From assembly GCA_016713365.1 (NCBI GenBank), contig JADJPG010000069.1:1-26402 (forward strand): DNA of 26,402 bases, given 5' to 3'. Each line of letters opens with the position of its first letter. Position 1 is the first letter of the stretch. This stretch comes from Verrucomicrobiota bacterium. Its GTDB lineage: Bacteria > Verrucomicrobiota > Verrucomicrobiia > Limisphaerales > JADJPG01. Below the pieces are notes generated by a model. The model worked only from the letters and a program-made list of their open reading frames with translations. It did no database searches and was not told where the DNA came from. The position numbers and the translations under genes were made by a program. Shown one piece after another: positions 1 through 9,656 of this stretch.

Positions 1-823
1 AAACCCGAACCTGTCGTTATTGCTCGCGGCCTTCCAAGGAGCTGCGATTTGCCTGTGTCCTTCCCCTGCCGATGCCCAGTTGTTGCCCGCCGAGGTCGGC
101 GCGACGGTGAACGGCTTTCAGGATGACTTCGATGGCGCGAATCTCGATCCAAACTGGGCGGTGCGCGGCAGCGCGGCGTTCTCCGTGAGCGGCGGCATGT
201 TGCGGGTCACGACGGTGAGCGGCGACCCGAACCATCTCCTCTACGAGCTCGCGGGATACAATTCTTCCGAGCAGGAAGTGCTCGCACGCGTTCGCATCAA
301 CAGTTTCGGCACGGGCGATCCGTCGCGCGCGGGAATTGCCACGGCGGTGACTCCAGCGAGCAGCCAGGGCATCAACCTGATGTTTCGCGATGAGCCGAAT
401 CCGGGGCAGCGGCACTTCGAGTTCCTCGATGATACGCGGGCGTGGGGACCGGAGATGGCGTCGGCGTGGCAGGATAACACGTGGTACTGGCTGCGGCTGC
501 GTCACGAGCCAAACGCGGTGTCGCTGGGCGGCGCGAACGATGTCTTCGGGAAGATTTGGCGGGCGGATGGTTCTGAGGCGGAGCCGGCGGGTTGGCAAAT
601 GACTTACGATTACACGCCATCGCGAACCGCCCGGACCGGATTCGCGGGGATCGCCGCGACGAGCACCGGAGGGACGGCGGAGTTCGATGTCGATTACGTG
701 CTAATCAAGGCGTCGGGCCTGCCGAGCATCGTGGTGGCGCCGAATGCGTTCATTCAACGACCGGTCGCCATCACCAATCAGCCGGTGAGCCAGACGGTCG
801 TGCAGTGCCAGGACGTGAGCTTT
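1..823 (+). CDS. N-terminal segment of giant secreted CotH/lamin-tail protein (5' end outside window)
   Basis: This is the first of three frame segments of one gene that runs to 7699. The reading frame is open from base 2 and begins inside a hydrophobic stretch (LSLLLAAF) followed by a plausible signal-peptidase site near ADAQ. The true start codon therefore lies left of the window, and the TTG at 20 is not convincing. After the signal peptide comes a concanavalin/LamG-like beta domain (about bases 110-700, with DDFDGANLDPNW near its start), then the first half of an Ig-like domain (ITNQPVSQTVVQCQDVSF). The frame stays open to 1423 but turns into arginine/cysteine-rich nonsense after base 823. 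The Ig domain continues in the next frame from 822, so one extra T in the TTT at 821-823 is the likely break. Secreted location is inferred; substrate is unknown. Confidence 0.7.
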
Positions 824-851
824 CAACGTCGGCTTTCTCGGCACGCCACCG

Positions 852-3800
852 GTGAATGTGCAGTGGTATCGCGGAGCGGTCGCCATTCCGGGTGCCACGA
901 ACGCCAGCTACTTCCTCCCAAATATCCAGCCTTCGGACGCTGCTTCGTATCGTGTCGTGCTCAGCAATGTCGCGAGCAACGCCGCGCACAGCGTGACCAG
1001 TGCGCCGGCGGTCTTGACGGTATCCACCGACATCTCGCGTCCGTCGCTCGCTGGCGCGCAGGCGGTCGGATTGTCGCAGGTGCTCGTGCAATTCCGCGAG
1101 CGGGTGGATGCGGTCACCGCGAACCAATCCGGGAACTACGCGATTACCAATCTGAGCGGCGCCATTGCCGTCAGCGGCGCACAGCTCGATGCCTCGGGCA
1201 GCAATGTGGTGCTCAGTGTGTCGCCGATGGTCGACGGTGCCGCCTATGTGCTCGTGGTGAATGGCGTTCTCGATGGTTGCACGCGTCAGAATGCGATCCA
1301 GCCGAACAGCACGGTGTCGTTCTCGGCGTTGTCGCTGACGTCTACGGCGATTGGCAATCCGCAGCCCGCGGGCGCGGTGACGTCCGTGGCGGGCGGAGTG
1401 GATATCTCGGCGGGCGGGCGTGACATCGGTGGGACGAACGATCAGTTCCAGTTCAGCTACCAACTGCGCACGGGCGATTTCGATGTGAAGGTGCGGGTGA
1501 CGTCGTTGTCCCTGTCCGACGCTTGGGCGGAGGCGGGATTGATCGCGCGGGAGGATGCGAACGGCGGCGGACGTTTCGCGAGTGTGATGGCCACACCGAG
1601 CATCAGCGGATCCTACTTTCAGTATCGCGATACGGTGAATGCTGCGGCGGCTCTGGCGGGTTCGTATCCTGTCAACTTCCCCAACACGTGGCTGCGGCTG
1701 CGGCGCACGGGAAATCAGTTCACGGGTTACGCGAGCTTGGATGGGCAGAGCTGGCGGCAGCTGGGGACGGTGGCGATTGCGATGCCGGCGACGATCTCGC
1801 TGGGCTTTGGCGTGTCGAGTCACAACACGAACCAGTCGGCGACGGCGGCGTTTCGCGATTTCGGGAATGTGACGGCGCCGACGATTGCCGGGCCGCTTCC
1901 GTTTGAGCCGCGCGGGCAGTCGAGTCGGCGCACAAGTCTGGTGATCTCCGAGATCATGTTCAATCCGCCCGCCCGGACGGATGGTCGGAATCTCGAATTC
2001 GTGGAGTTGTTCAATGCGCTCGGCGAACCGCAAGACATCAGCGGCTACCGGCTCGATGGCGCGGCGGATTTCAAGTTCCCGGCGGGCACCGTGCTGGCAC
2101 CGGGAGCGTTTCTCGTCGTGGCGCGGAATCCGGCGGACGTCGAGGCGGTCTATGGAATCACCGGTGTGCTCGGGCCGTTCTCGAACACGAACAATCTGCC
2201 GAACAACTCCGGCACGATTCAGCTGCGGCATCGCACGGGCGCGGTGTTCCTCGAGGCGAATTACGACACGCAACCGCCATGGCCTGTATCGGCGGATGGC
2301 GCGGGGCATTCACTCGTGCTGGCGCGGCCGTCGTATGGTGAGGGCAACATCCAAGCGTGGGCGGCGAGCGATGCGGTGGGTGGTTCGCCGGGGCGAATGG
2401 ATCCGTTCACGGCGGAGCCGTCGCGCAACGTGATGATCAACGAGTTCCTCGCGAACACGGACGAGCCGGAACTCGACTTCATCGAGCTCTACAATCACAG
2501 CAACCTGGCAGTGGACATCTCCGGTTGCTTCCTGAGCGACGCGCGCGATACGAACAAGTTCACGATTCCGGTCGGAACGATTTTGCCGCCGCGCGGCTTC
2601 ATTGTGTTCAATCAAACGCAGCTCGGCTTCTCGCTGAGCTCGGGCGGCGAACGCATTTACTTCCGCAACTCTAGCAATACACGCGTGGTGGATGCGGTGC
2701 GCTTCGAGGCGCAGGCGCGCGGGGTTTCGACGGGCCGGTTCCCGGATGGCTCGCCGGGCTTTGCGGAGCTGAGCACTAAGACGCCGGGGACGACGAACAG
2801 CCGGTTGCTGCTGCGCGATATCGTCATCAACGAGATAATGTACAACCCGATCTCGCGGGACAGCGATGACGAGTTCATCGAACTGTTTAATCGCGGAACG
2901 AACGCGGTGAATCTCGGAGGTTGGCGGCTGCAGGACGCGGTCACGCTCACGATTCCGTCTGGAGCGACTGTGCCGGCGGGCGGTTATCTCGTGCTGGCGC
3001 GCAATGCGTCGCGCTTGATCTCGCGTTATCCGAATCTGAGCTCGGGAAACACGGTGGGCGATTACAACGGCAGCCTCGATAATGGCGGCGAGCGGATCGC
3101 GCTGGCGATGCCGGAGCCCGTGTTCACGACCAATGGTGCGGTGATTGTGACGAACTTCAACTACGTGGTGGTCGATGAAGTTACGTATCGCGACGGCGGA
3201 CGTTGGGGGCGCTGGAGCGATGGCGGCGGGAGCAGTCTGGAACTGGTGGATGCGCGCGGCGACAATCGTCTCGCCGCGAACTGGGCGGACAGCGACGAGA
3301 GCGCGAAGGCGCCGTGGACGACGGTGGAAGTGCGCGGCGTGTTGGACAACGGCACTTCAACGGCGGATCAGTTGCAAGTGTTCCTGCAGGGAGCGGGTGA
3401 GTGTCTGATTGATGACGTGGAGGTGCGTACGATGGCGGGAGTGAATTTGATCGCGAACTCCACGTTCGAAGGCGGCGCGACGGGTTGGACGGCGGAAGGA
3501 ACACAAGAGCAATCCAGTCTCGAAACGAGCGAGGGTTTCAACAGTTCCCAGTCGTATCACATCCGCGCCGTGACGCGCGGGGACAATCAGATGAACCGCA
3601 TTCGCACCCCGCTGACGGCAAATCAGTCAGCGAATCAGACGAACATTATTCGCGCGAAAGTGCGGTGGTTGCGCGGTCATCCGGAGGTGTTGTTCCGGCT
3701 GCGCGGCAACTGGCTGGAAGCGGCGGTGAAGATGGATTTGCCGACGAATCTCGGTTCGCCCGGCGCGATGAACAGCCATTCGGGGAATATGACGCCGGCC

Positions 3801-6206
3801 ATTTATGATGTGATGCATTTCCCCTCCGTGCCTTCGGCAAACGAGCCGGTCGTTGTAACAGCAAGAGCCCAAGATCCCGACAGCATCATTTCAGTTCAAT
3901 TGAAATACCGCGTTGATCCCTCAGGTGCTGCGCTGATCGCTGTACCGATGTATGACGACGGCGCCAACGGTGACTCGGTGGCTGGTGACGGTCTGTATAG
4001 CGCGGTCATTCCTGGACAACCCGCAAATACACTTGTGGCATTTCGTGTGCAGGCAACGGACGGTTCACCACGCGGCCTTACCGCTACCTTTCCGCACGAT
4101 GCCCCAATTCGCGAGTGCCTCGTTCGCTTTGGCGAGAGCGTGCCGACGGGTAATTTTCCGTCCTACCGCATGTGGATGACGCAGGCGACGTTCAATACTT
4201 GGGACACGCGGAACAACCTGAACAACTCGATGAACGACGTGACGTTCGTGCTCGGGAATCATCGCGTGATCTACAACACGGAAGCCGTCTACGCGGGCAG
4301 TCCCTACATCTCGCCGAGCTTCAACACGCCGACGGGGAATCGTTGTGGTTACTCGATTGATTTTCCCGCGGACGAGCCGTTCCTCGGTGACAATGGATTG
4401 AACCTCGACTGGCCGGGCGGACACGGCAACGAGAACACGGCGATTCAGGAACAGATGGCGTATTGGATCGCAGACCAGATGAATGTCGCGTTCAGCCATC
4501 GCTATTTCATCCGGCTCGCCGTGAACGGCGTGACGGACATGCAGCGCGGCGGCGTGTTTGAAGCGGCACTGCAACCGGGTGGTGACTTTCTGGAGCAATG
4601 GTCGCCGGGCGACAGTGACGGTGACTTCTTCCGCATCGATCGTGCGTTTGAATTCAACGACACGGGCGGATTGACTGCTGATCCGGAGCCGCAATTGCGG
4701 GTGTATTCCACGCCGGATCTGGCGGCGGGCGGCGGCGTGAAGAAGAAGACCGAGAAGTATCGTTGGTTCTGGCTGAAGCGTTCCTTTGAGACGGCCAATG
4801 ATTACACGAATGTCTTCGCGGTGGCGGACGCGTTGAACACGACGGGGCCGGAGCCATATACGTCGCACACGGAGGCGCTGGTGGATGTGCAGCAATGGAT
4901 GGGCATCTTCGCGGCGGAGCATATCATCAACAATTTCGACAGCTGGGGCCACGACATCGGCAAGAACATGTACATGTATTTTCCCGAGAACGGCCGCGCG
5001 CAGGTCTACATGTTCGATCTCGACTGGCTGATGCTGGTGGCGGCGGGAAGTTACCCGGCGAACCCGGGCGCGAGCAGCGCGCAGCTGTTTGTTTGCGACG
5101 ATCCGGCGGTGGCGCGGATGTATGCGCATCCGCCGTTCCGTCGAGCGTATTACCGTGCGGTACAGAGCGCGGTGAGCAACGCCTTCGTCCCGGCGAAGTT
5201 CGAAGCGCTGATGGACGCGAAGTATGCGTCGCTCGTGGCGAACGGCATCACGCTTTGCGACGGACAGAATCTCGCGGCGCCGACCGCGGTGAAAACGTGG
5301 TTCAACCAGCGGCGCACCTATCTAATGAATCAACTGACCGCGGTGGCGGCTGGCTTTTCCATCACGAACAACGGAGGCAATGACCTTACGGTTGGCACCA
5401 ACCTGATCACGCTTTCGGGCACGGCGCCAATCGGCGTGGCTGGAATCCTCGTGAACGGCGCGGAGTATCCGCTGACGTGGACGACGCTGACGAATTGGTC
5501 GATGCGGTTGTGGCTCCCCTCGGGCGAATCGGTCTTCAACCTTGCGGCCTACGATGAGTCGGGAAATGTGTTGAGCAATCTCACGGACACGATCCGGATC
5601 ACGTCGACTTCGACGCCGGAAACGCCGGAGGGCAGGGTGGTCATCAACGAAATCATGTACAACCCGACCCTGCCGGACGCGGAGTTCGTGGAACTTCACA
5701 ACACCTCGACGACGACGCCGTTCGACGTGTCGGGCTGGCGGTTGAATGGTGTCGATTACACATTCCCGCCGGGAAGCATTATTGACCCGCGCGGCTATCG
5801 CCTCGTGGCAAAGGATATTGTTTCTTTGATCAGCGCCTACGGCTCGAACGTTCCACCGGCAGGAGTGTTTGGTGGGCAGTTGGATGATGGCGGCGAAACG
5901 GTGAGTCTCATCCGTCCGGGTACGACACCAGGCGAGGACACGGTGATGGATTCGGTGACGTTCGATGACGATGCGCCGTGGCCAGCGAAGGCGGACGGGG
6001 GCGGATCTTCGCTGCAACTGATCGATGCGAATCAGGACAACGCCCGCGTCGCGAATTGGTCGGACGGATCGGGCTGGCGCTTCTACAGCTTCACTGGCGT
6101 GCCGGGTGTCAACGCGACGAATCTCACGCTCTTCATGGCGGCCGCGGGATCGGTTCACATCGACAACGTCACACTTGTGGAGGAACGGTTCCCGGCGTGG
6201 GTCTGA
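852..6206 (+). CDS. Middle segment of giant surface protein: Ig, lamin-tail x4, CotH-kinase-like domain
   Basis: This is the main segment of the same gene; the coherent frame really begins at 822. Domains in order: the rest of an Ig-like domain (NVQWYRGAVAIPGATNASY), an SbsA-type Ig-like domain (about 1035-1330), a DUF1349-like beta domain (about 1390-1880), and lamin-tail domains starting near 1936, 2430 and 2815, each opening with V/I-x-NE-x-M/F-type strands. A jelly-roll-like stretch (about 3400-3780) and a short beta domain (about 3830-4110) follow. The CotH-like domain spans about 4150-5340 and contains NNFDSWGHDIGKN and FDLDW, which look like the Asp/Asn active-site region of CotH kinases. 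A fourth lamin-tail domain starts near 5637. Lamin-tail and CotH domains occur together in large exported proteins of Verrucomicrobiota and Planctomycetota. Kinase activity is not proven. The frame ends at 6206 only because of a one-base slip near 6182. Confidence 0.8.
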   Translation: MNVQWYRGAVAIPGATNASYFLPNIQPSDAASYRVVLSNVASNAAHSVTSAPAVLTVSTDISRPSLAGAQAVGLSQVLVQFRERVDAVTANQSGNYAITNLSGAIAVSGAQLDASGSNVVLSVSPMVDGAAYVLVVNGVLDGCTRQNAIQPNSTVSFSALSLTSTAIGNPQPAGAVTSVAGGVDISAGGRDIGGTNDQFQFSYQLRTGDFDVKVRVTSLSLSDAWAEAGLIAREDANGGGRFASVMATPSISGSYFQYRDTVNAAAALAGSYPVNFPNTWLRLRRTGNQFTGYASLDGQSWRQLGTVAIAMPATISLGFGVSSHNTNQSATAAFRDFGNVTAPTIAGPLPFEPRGQSSRRTSLVISEIMFNPPARTDGRNLEFVELFNALGEPQDISGYRLDGAADFKFPAGTVLAPGAFLVVARNPADVEAVYGITGVLGPFSNTNNLPNNSGTIQLRHRTGAVFLEANYDTQPPWPVSADGAGHSLVLARPSYGEGNIQAWAASDAVGGSPGRMDPFTAEPSRNVMINEFLANTDEPELDFIELYNHSNLAVDISGCFLSDARDTNKFTIPVGTILPPRGFIVFNQTQLGFSLSSGGERIYFRNSSNTRVVDAVRFEAQARGVSTGRFPDGSPGFAELSTKTPGTTNSRLLLRDIVINEIMYNPISRDSDDEFIELFNRGTNAVNLGGWRLQDAVTLTIPSGATVPAGGYLVLARNASRLISRYPNLSSGNTVGDYNGSLDNGGERIALAMPEPVFTTNGAVIVTNFNYVVVDEVTYRDGGRWGRWSDGGGSSLELVDARGDNRLAANWADSDESAKAPWTTVEVRGVLDNGTSTADQLQVFLQGAGECLIDDVEVRTMAGVNLIANSTFEGGATGWTAEGTQEQSSLETSEGFNSSQSYHIRAVTRGDNQMNRIRTPLTANQSANQTNIIRAKVRWLRGHPEVLFRLRGNWLEAAVKMDLPTNLGSPGAMNSHSGNMTPAIYDVMHFPSVPSANEPVVVTARAQDPDSIISVQLKYRVDPSGAALIAVPMYDDGANGDSVAGDGLYSAVIPGQPANTLVAFRVQATDGSPRGLTATFPHDAPIRECLVRFGESVPTGNFPSYRMWMTQATFNTWDTRNNLNNSMNDVTFVLGNHRVIYNTEAVYAGSPYISPSFNTPTGNRCGYSIDFPADEPFLGDNGLNLDWPGGHGNENTAIQEQMAYWIADQMNVAFSHRYFIRLAVNGVTDMQRGGVFEAALQPGGDFLEQWSPGDSDGDFFRIDRAFEFNDTGGLTADPEPQLRVYSTPDLAAGGGVKKKTEKYRWFWLKRSFETANDYTNVFAVADALNTTGPEPYTSHTEALVDVQQWMGIFAAEHIINNFDSWGHDIGKNMYMYFPENGRAQVYMFDLDWLMLVAAGSYPANPGASSAQLFVCDDPAVARMYAHPPFRRAYYRAVQSAVSNAFVPAKFEALMDAKYASLVANGITLCDGQNLAAPTAVKTWFNQRRTYLMNQLTAVAAGFSITNNGGNDLTVGTNLITLSGTAPIGVAGILVNGAEYPLTWTTLTNWSMRLWLPSGESVFNLAAYDESGNVLSNLTDTIRITSTSTPETPEGRVVINEIMYNPTLPDAEFVELHNTSTTTPFDVSGWRLNGVDYTFPPGSIIDPRGYRLVAKDIVSLISAYGSNVPPAGVFGGQLDDGGETVSLIRPGTTPGEDTVMDSVTFDDDAPWPAKADGGGSSLQLIDANQDNARVANWSDGSGWRFYSFTGVPGVNATNLTLFMAAAGSVHIDNVTLVEERFPAWV

Positions 6207-7699
6207 ATCTGATTCAGAACGGCGGTTTTGAATCCGGCCCGCTCGCGCCCTGGATTGCCATTGGGAGTCACGCGGGTTCCATCGTGAGCGATGCGGCGGC
6301 GTTCGAGGGCAGCTACAGTTTGCGGCTGGCGAGCACCGGTCCGGGATCAAATGGCAACTTGCTGGGCCAGTTCGTGGCCGGTGCTGTGTCGAACCTCACC
6401 TACACGTTCAGCTTTTGGTATCTGCCGAGCACCAACGGTTCGGCGGTGAACTTCCGCCTGAGCCTTCCGTTCCGGTCTGTTACTCCGATCAATTATCGAC
6501 CGGTGGGCGCGACGCCGGGGCTGGCGAATTCGTCCGCTGCGGTTCGAACACCGTTCCCGCTACTTTGGATCAATGAGATTCAGCCGGTGAACGCGACTGG
6601 TCTTGCGGACAACGCTGGCGATCGGGAGCCGTGGGTGGAGATTTACAACGCTGGCACCAACGCCCTCAGCTTGAACGGATGGCATCTCAGCGACAATTAC
6701 ACGAATCTCACGCGCTGGGCGTTCCCTGCGAACGCGTCGATCGGGGCGGGGGAGTTCCGCATCGTGTGGCTGGACGGCGAGCCGGGTGAATCAACTCCGG
6801 CCGCGCTGCACGCCAGCTTCCGGATTCCGCCGACCAATGGCTCGCTCGCACTGGTGTTTCCGATGAGCGGCACGCCGACGATTCTCGACTACGTGAATTA
6901 CTCGCAGCCGTCGGCCGATCGGTCGATTGGTTTCCATCCGGATGGCGAAGCGGGGCCGCGACAAACGTTCTTCTATCCCACACCGGGCGTGACAAACAAT
7001 CCGTCCGCGCCGCCGGTGCGCATCTACATCAACGAATGGATGGCGGCGAACGCGAGCTTCCTGATCGATCCGACTGATGCCGCGTTTGACGACTGGTTCG
7101 AGCTCTACAATCCGAACATTGCGGAGGTGAATCTCGCCGGTTACTCGCTCTCGGACCGGATCACCGGCAACGGACGCTGGACGATTCCAGTGGGAACGAG
7201 CATTCCCGCTCAAGGCTACTTGCTGGTGTGGGCGGACGAGAATGTGGAGCAGAACGGACTCGACGCTGGCGCGCTGCACGCGGGCTTCAAGCTGAGTCAG
7301 GGCGGTGAAGCGATCGCGCTGTTCGGGCCGGATGGCAGTCTCGTCGACTCGGTGACGTTCGGTTCGCAGTCGAACAATGTGAGCCTGGGTCGCTGGCCGG
7401 ATGGCGGGGCGAACATCTACTTCATGGCGCCGCCGACCCCGCGGGCCTCGAATCGTATCCCGTCGCAACCGGGAGAGATTCGCATTCTCGCTACCACGCT
7501 CGAGCCGGACGGCGATCTAGTCGTGACCTGGACCGCGGAGACCGGGCGGACTTACCGGGTGCAGTTCAAAGAGGATTTGAACGCGCCGGGATGGACCAGC
7601 GTCGGCGAAGTCACCGCGGCTGGAAACGAAGCGTCGCTTACCATCGTGCGCGATGGCGGACCGCGACGCTTCTATCGCGTGCAACTGAGAGAGCCGTAA
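6182..7699 (+). CDS. C-terminal segment of giant surface protein: lamin-tail x2 and C-terminal beta domain
   Basis: This is the third frame segment of the same gene. Restoring one G at 6182-6183 joins the middle segment directly to GTVPGVGLNLIQNGGFESG, giving an uninterrupted carbohydrate-binding-like jelly roll (about 6190-6540). Two more lamin-tail domains follow, starting near 6565 (LWINEIQPVN) and 7020 (IYINEWMAAN). The last about 75 residues (GRTYRVQFKEDLNAPGW and FYRVQ) match the short beta domain that often ends exported Verrucomicrobiota proteins; a sorting role is only inferred. The frame is open from 5978, but the part before 6182 overlaps the real frame of the middle segment. The stop at 7697-7699 lies 13 bp from the stop of the convergent hydrolase gene. 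Confidence 0.75.
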   Translation, partial: GTVPGVGLNLIQNGGFESGPLAPWIAIGSHAGSIVSDAAAFEGSYSLRLASTGPGSNGNLLGQFVAGAVSNLTYTFSFWYLPSTNGSAVNFRLSLPFRSVTPINYRPVGATPGLANSSAAVRTPFPLLWINEIQPVNATGLADNAGDREPWVEIYNAGTNALSLNGWHLSDNYTNLTRWAFPANASIGAGEFRIVWLDGEPGESTPAALHASFRIPPTNGSLALVFPMSGTPTILDYVNYSQPSADRSIGFHPDGEAGPRQTFFYPTPGVTNNPSAPPVRIYINEWMAANASFLIDPTDAAFDDWFELYNPNIAEVNLAGYSLSDRITGNGRWTIPVGTSIPAQGYLLVWADENVEQNGLDAGALHAGFKLSQGGEAIALFGPDGSLVDSVTFGSQSNNVSLGRWPDGGANIYFMAPPTPRASNRIPSQPGEIRILATTLEPDGDLVVTWTAETGRTYRVQFKEDLNAPGWTSVGEVTAAGNEASLTIVRDGGPRRFYRVQLREP

Positions 7700-7712
7700 T
7701 TCCGGCAGCGCG

Positions 7713-9437
7713 TTACGGTGTGGCTGGCTTCGCGTCGGTCGAATTCCCGGCGTCCGCGGCGGGCTTCTTCTCCGTCTTCATGAAGAGCACCCAGTCGCCT
7801 TCGGCCGGAGTGGGAAACTGGCAGGTGTTCGCCGTGACGACCGCGACGGCTGGGCTCTTCTCGCCGTTCCGCGGATTGAACCATGTGACCTGCGGTGAAG
7901 GCGGCATGGAATCGAGTTTGATTTCCACGGTGCGATCTTCCGGAACGTAAACGACCATCAATTCCTTGTCGTCCGTCTTGGCGCCGGCGATGAACTTCGC
8001 TGGCTTCTGCGCGCCGGGATTGTTCACGACAACGATGGGCGCCGGACGAAGCTTGGACCAGTTGACGGACGCGAAAAAGTCGGCGAGATGCGCCATCTGC
8101 TCGGCGCCGGGCATCGTGAGCGCCTTCTGCCACGGCAACGGCTTACCGGAGCCCGGATGATCCGTGGGATCCTTCGTTCCGTCGTCCCAGCCCCAGATGC
8201 CGTGCCCGCCATACGTTACGCCAACCGTCGGTGCGCAGAGCAACGACCAGTAAATGGCGCGGCGGACGGTTTCGGGCGAGATCGGCTTCTTCGATTGATA
8301 CGCGATGTGGTTTTCGTAGGGAGGCTCGAGGTTTACGAACGGGCGATGCGGCAGCTTCATCCAGTCGTCCGTGAGCGGGCCTTCGGTAATCCATTTCAGC
8401 GTCTTGTCATCGTCACCGTGACCGCTTTGGTAGCTGTGGAAGTCGTACCATTTCTCGTCGATGAATTCCTTCCAGACCCATTGCATGCCGCCGGGATGCA
8501 TCGTGACGGGAGCATGATGGATGTCGCCAAAGACGGCGCGGCCGACGCGTTTCCATTTCTCCGCGCTCTCACCGCGATAGTTTCCATCGCCGGCGAGAAT
8601 CCATGCCGTGGCGTTTCCGCTCCAGCGCGCGACCATGTAACGCGCGAGCAGGATGGCTTGATCTTCCGGAAGCGAGACGCCTGGGTTGACCTTGGGATTG
8701 CTGCCCGCGTTGATGGCCCAGAGCAGAACGGGCACGCTGAGGAGCCCGGCTTGGTTCATCGCATCGACTCGTTCGTCGAGGCGTTGGAAGAACGCGGGGT
8801 TCAGGACGATCTTGTCGGTGCCGGTGTAGGCGAGTTGCTTGTTGGCGTCGCCCTCGGGTGAAGCGCGCCATTGAGTGGTGACCCATTGCACGGCGTTGAA
8901 CTTCTGGCGGGAACGTTCCTTGATGTAGAGTTCCCAGTCGGATTTCGACGAGAGCAGGGGACCGTTCCACGCGGTGTCACCGACCCAAAAGAACGGGGTG
9001 CCGTCCTGGTGCGCGAAATAGCGGTCATCGGCCGAGATGCGAATGGAGCCGTGTTTGGCGAGTGCGTTGTTGCCCGTCGCCTCAGTCACGGTGAACTGGC
9101 CGCTTTGTTGATGAAGACCTTTGTTGCCGGCATCCGAACAGGTGGTTTCAAATTTCCAGGTTCCGGTCTGCGTCGGCGCGAACCGAATCCGCCACGTTTT
9201 GCCGCCATCCCAGAAGCCGGGGATCTTGAACTTGCTCCCGGACGGCGCAGTGAAGACGGCGGTAAGGGACGCCTCTTGCAGCGGGTTCGCGTAGTTCGCG
9301 GCGCTCTCGAGGGATTGCTCGAAGCGTTGGTGGAGCGGAACGGATTTGTCGGCGGCGTGAATCGAAGCGACGGCGAAAGTGATCGCCACGGCGAGGAGTT
9401 GAGAAACGAACGGAAGACCAAAGTGATGTCTCTTCAT
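7713..9437 (-). CDS. Secreted GH140/apiosidase-like glycoside hydrolase (DUF5060-DUF4038-collagen-binding-like)
   Basis: The protein has 574 residues. A clear signal peptide (about residues 1-28, ending SIHA) is followed by a DUF5060-type N-terminal beta domain (about 35-120, FKIPGFWDGGKTWRIRF). A DUF4038/apiosidase-like TIM barrel spans about 128-455 and starts RYFAHQDGTPFFWVGDTAWNG. A C-terminal beta domain (about 465-558) resembles the 'putative collagen-binding' module. GH140 enzymes cleave apiose from pectin (rhamnogalacturonan-II) and use an Asp and a Glu. D284 in AGDGNY and E371 in LEPPYENH sit where these are expected. The fold assignment is strong and the substrate is only inferred. 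The ATG at 9435-9437 is chosen because the signal peptide starts there. The gene has no close co-directional neighbour and a candidate promoter just upstream. The C-terminal tail (ADAGNSTDAKPATP) is low-complexity. Confidence 0.85.
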   Translation of the reverse strand: MKRHHFGLPFVSQLLAVAITFAVASIHAADKSVPLHQRFEQSLESAANYANPLQEASLTAVFTAPSGSKFKIPGFWDGGKTWRIRFAPTQTGTWKFETTCSDAGNKGLHQQSGQFTVTEATGNNALAKHGSIRISADDRYFAHQDGTPFFWVGDTAWNGPLLSSKSDWELYIKERSRQKFNAVQWVTTQWRASPEGDANKQLAYTGTDKIVLNPAFFQRLDERVDAMNQAGLLSVPVLLWAINAGSNPKVNPGVSLPEDQAILLARYMVARWSGNATAWILAGDGNYRGESAEKWKRVGRAVFGDIHHAPVTMHPGGMQWVWKEFIDEKWYDFHSYQSGHGDDDKTLKWITEGPLTDDWMKLPHRPFVNLEPPYENHIAYQSKKPISPETVRRAIYWSLLCAPTVGVTYGGHGIWGWDDGTKDPTDHPGSGKPLPWQKALTMPGAEQMAHLADFFASVNWSKLRPAPIVVVNNPGAQKPAKFIAGAKTDDKELMVVYVPEDRTVEIKLDSMPPSPQVTWFNPRNGEKSPAVAVVTANTCQFPTPAEGDWVLFMKTEKKPAADAGNSTDAKPATP

Positions 9438-9464
9438 AGAGTTATCTCGGTTTTTGATGGGCGC

Positions 9465-9493
9465 ATCTCACCTTAAATCGGCAGGTGTGTCAA
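9465..9493 (-). promoter_or_regulatory. Candidate sigma70-type promoter of the GH140-like gene
   Basis: On the - strand a perfect TTGACA (9488-9493) is followed after 17 bp by TGAGAT (9465-9470), a weak -10 box with three of six consensus positions. This lies 28-56 bp upstream of the hydrolase ATG at 9437. A 12-bp perfect palindrome, GCTTGATCAAGC (9509-9520), lies just upstream of the -35 and could be a regulator site. There is no experimental support. Confidence 0.35.
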
Positions 9494-9656
9494 ACGGGCA
9501 AGGCTACAGCTTGATCAAGCAAGTGGTCCGCGCGCGGCATTTCGGCGGTTGCAGGGAGGAGGGGACACGGGCAACGCGTCCGTTACGAACCTCGTTGCTT
9601 TTCGAGTGCGAGGAGGAATCCAAGCGCATCGCACAAAGACCGAAAATCGCTGGCGC

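Noticed and set aside
771..2309. Long open frame on the - strand (512 codons), with similar ones at 4065-5129 and 5322-6350
   Set aside because: They lie antisense to the giant gene, have Arg/His-rich composition without domains, and arise from the high GC third positions of the real frame.
8088..8861. Open frame of 257 codons on the + strand
   Set aside because: It is antisense to the GH140-like gene, which has a signal peptide and clear domains; the translation resembles nothing.
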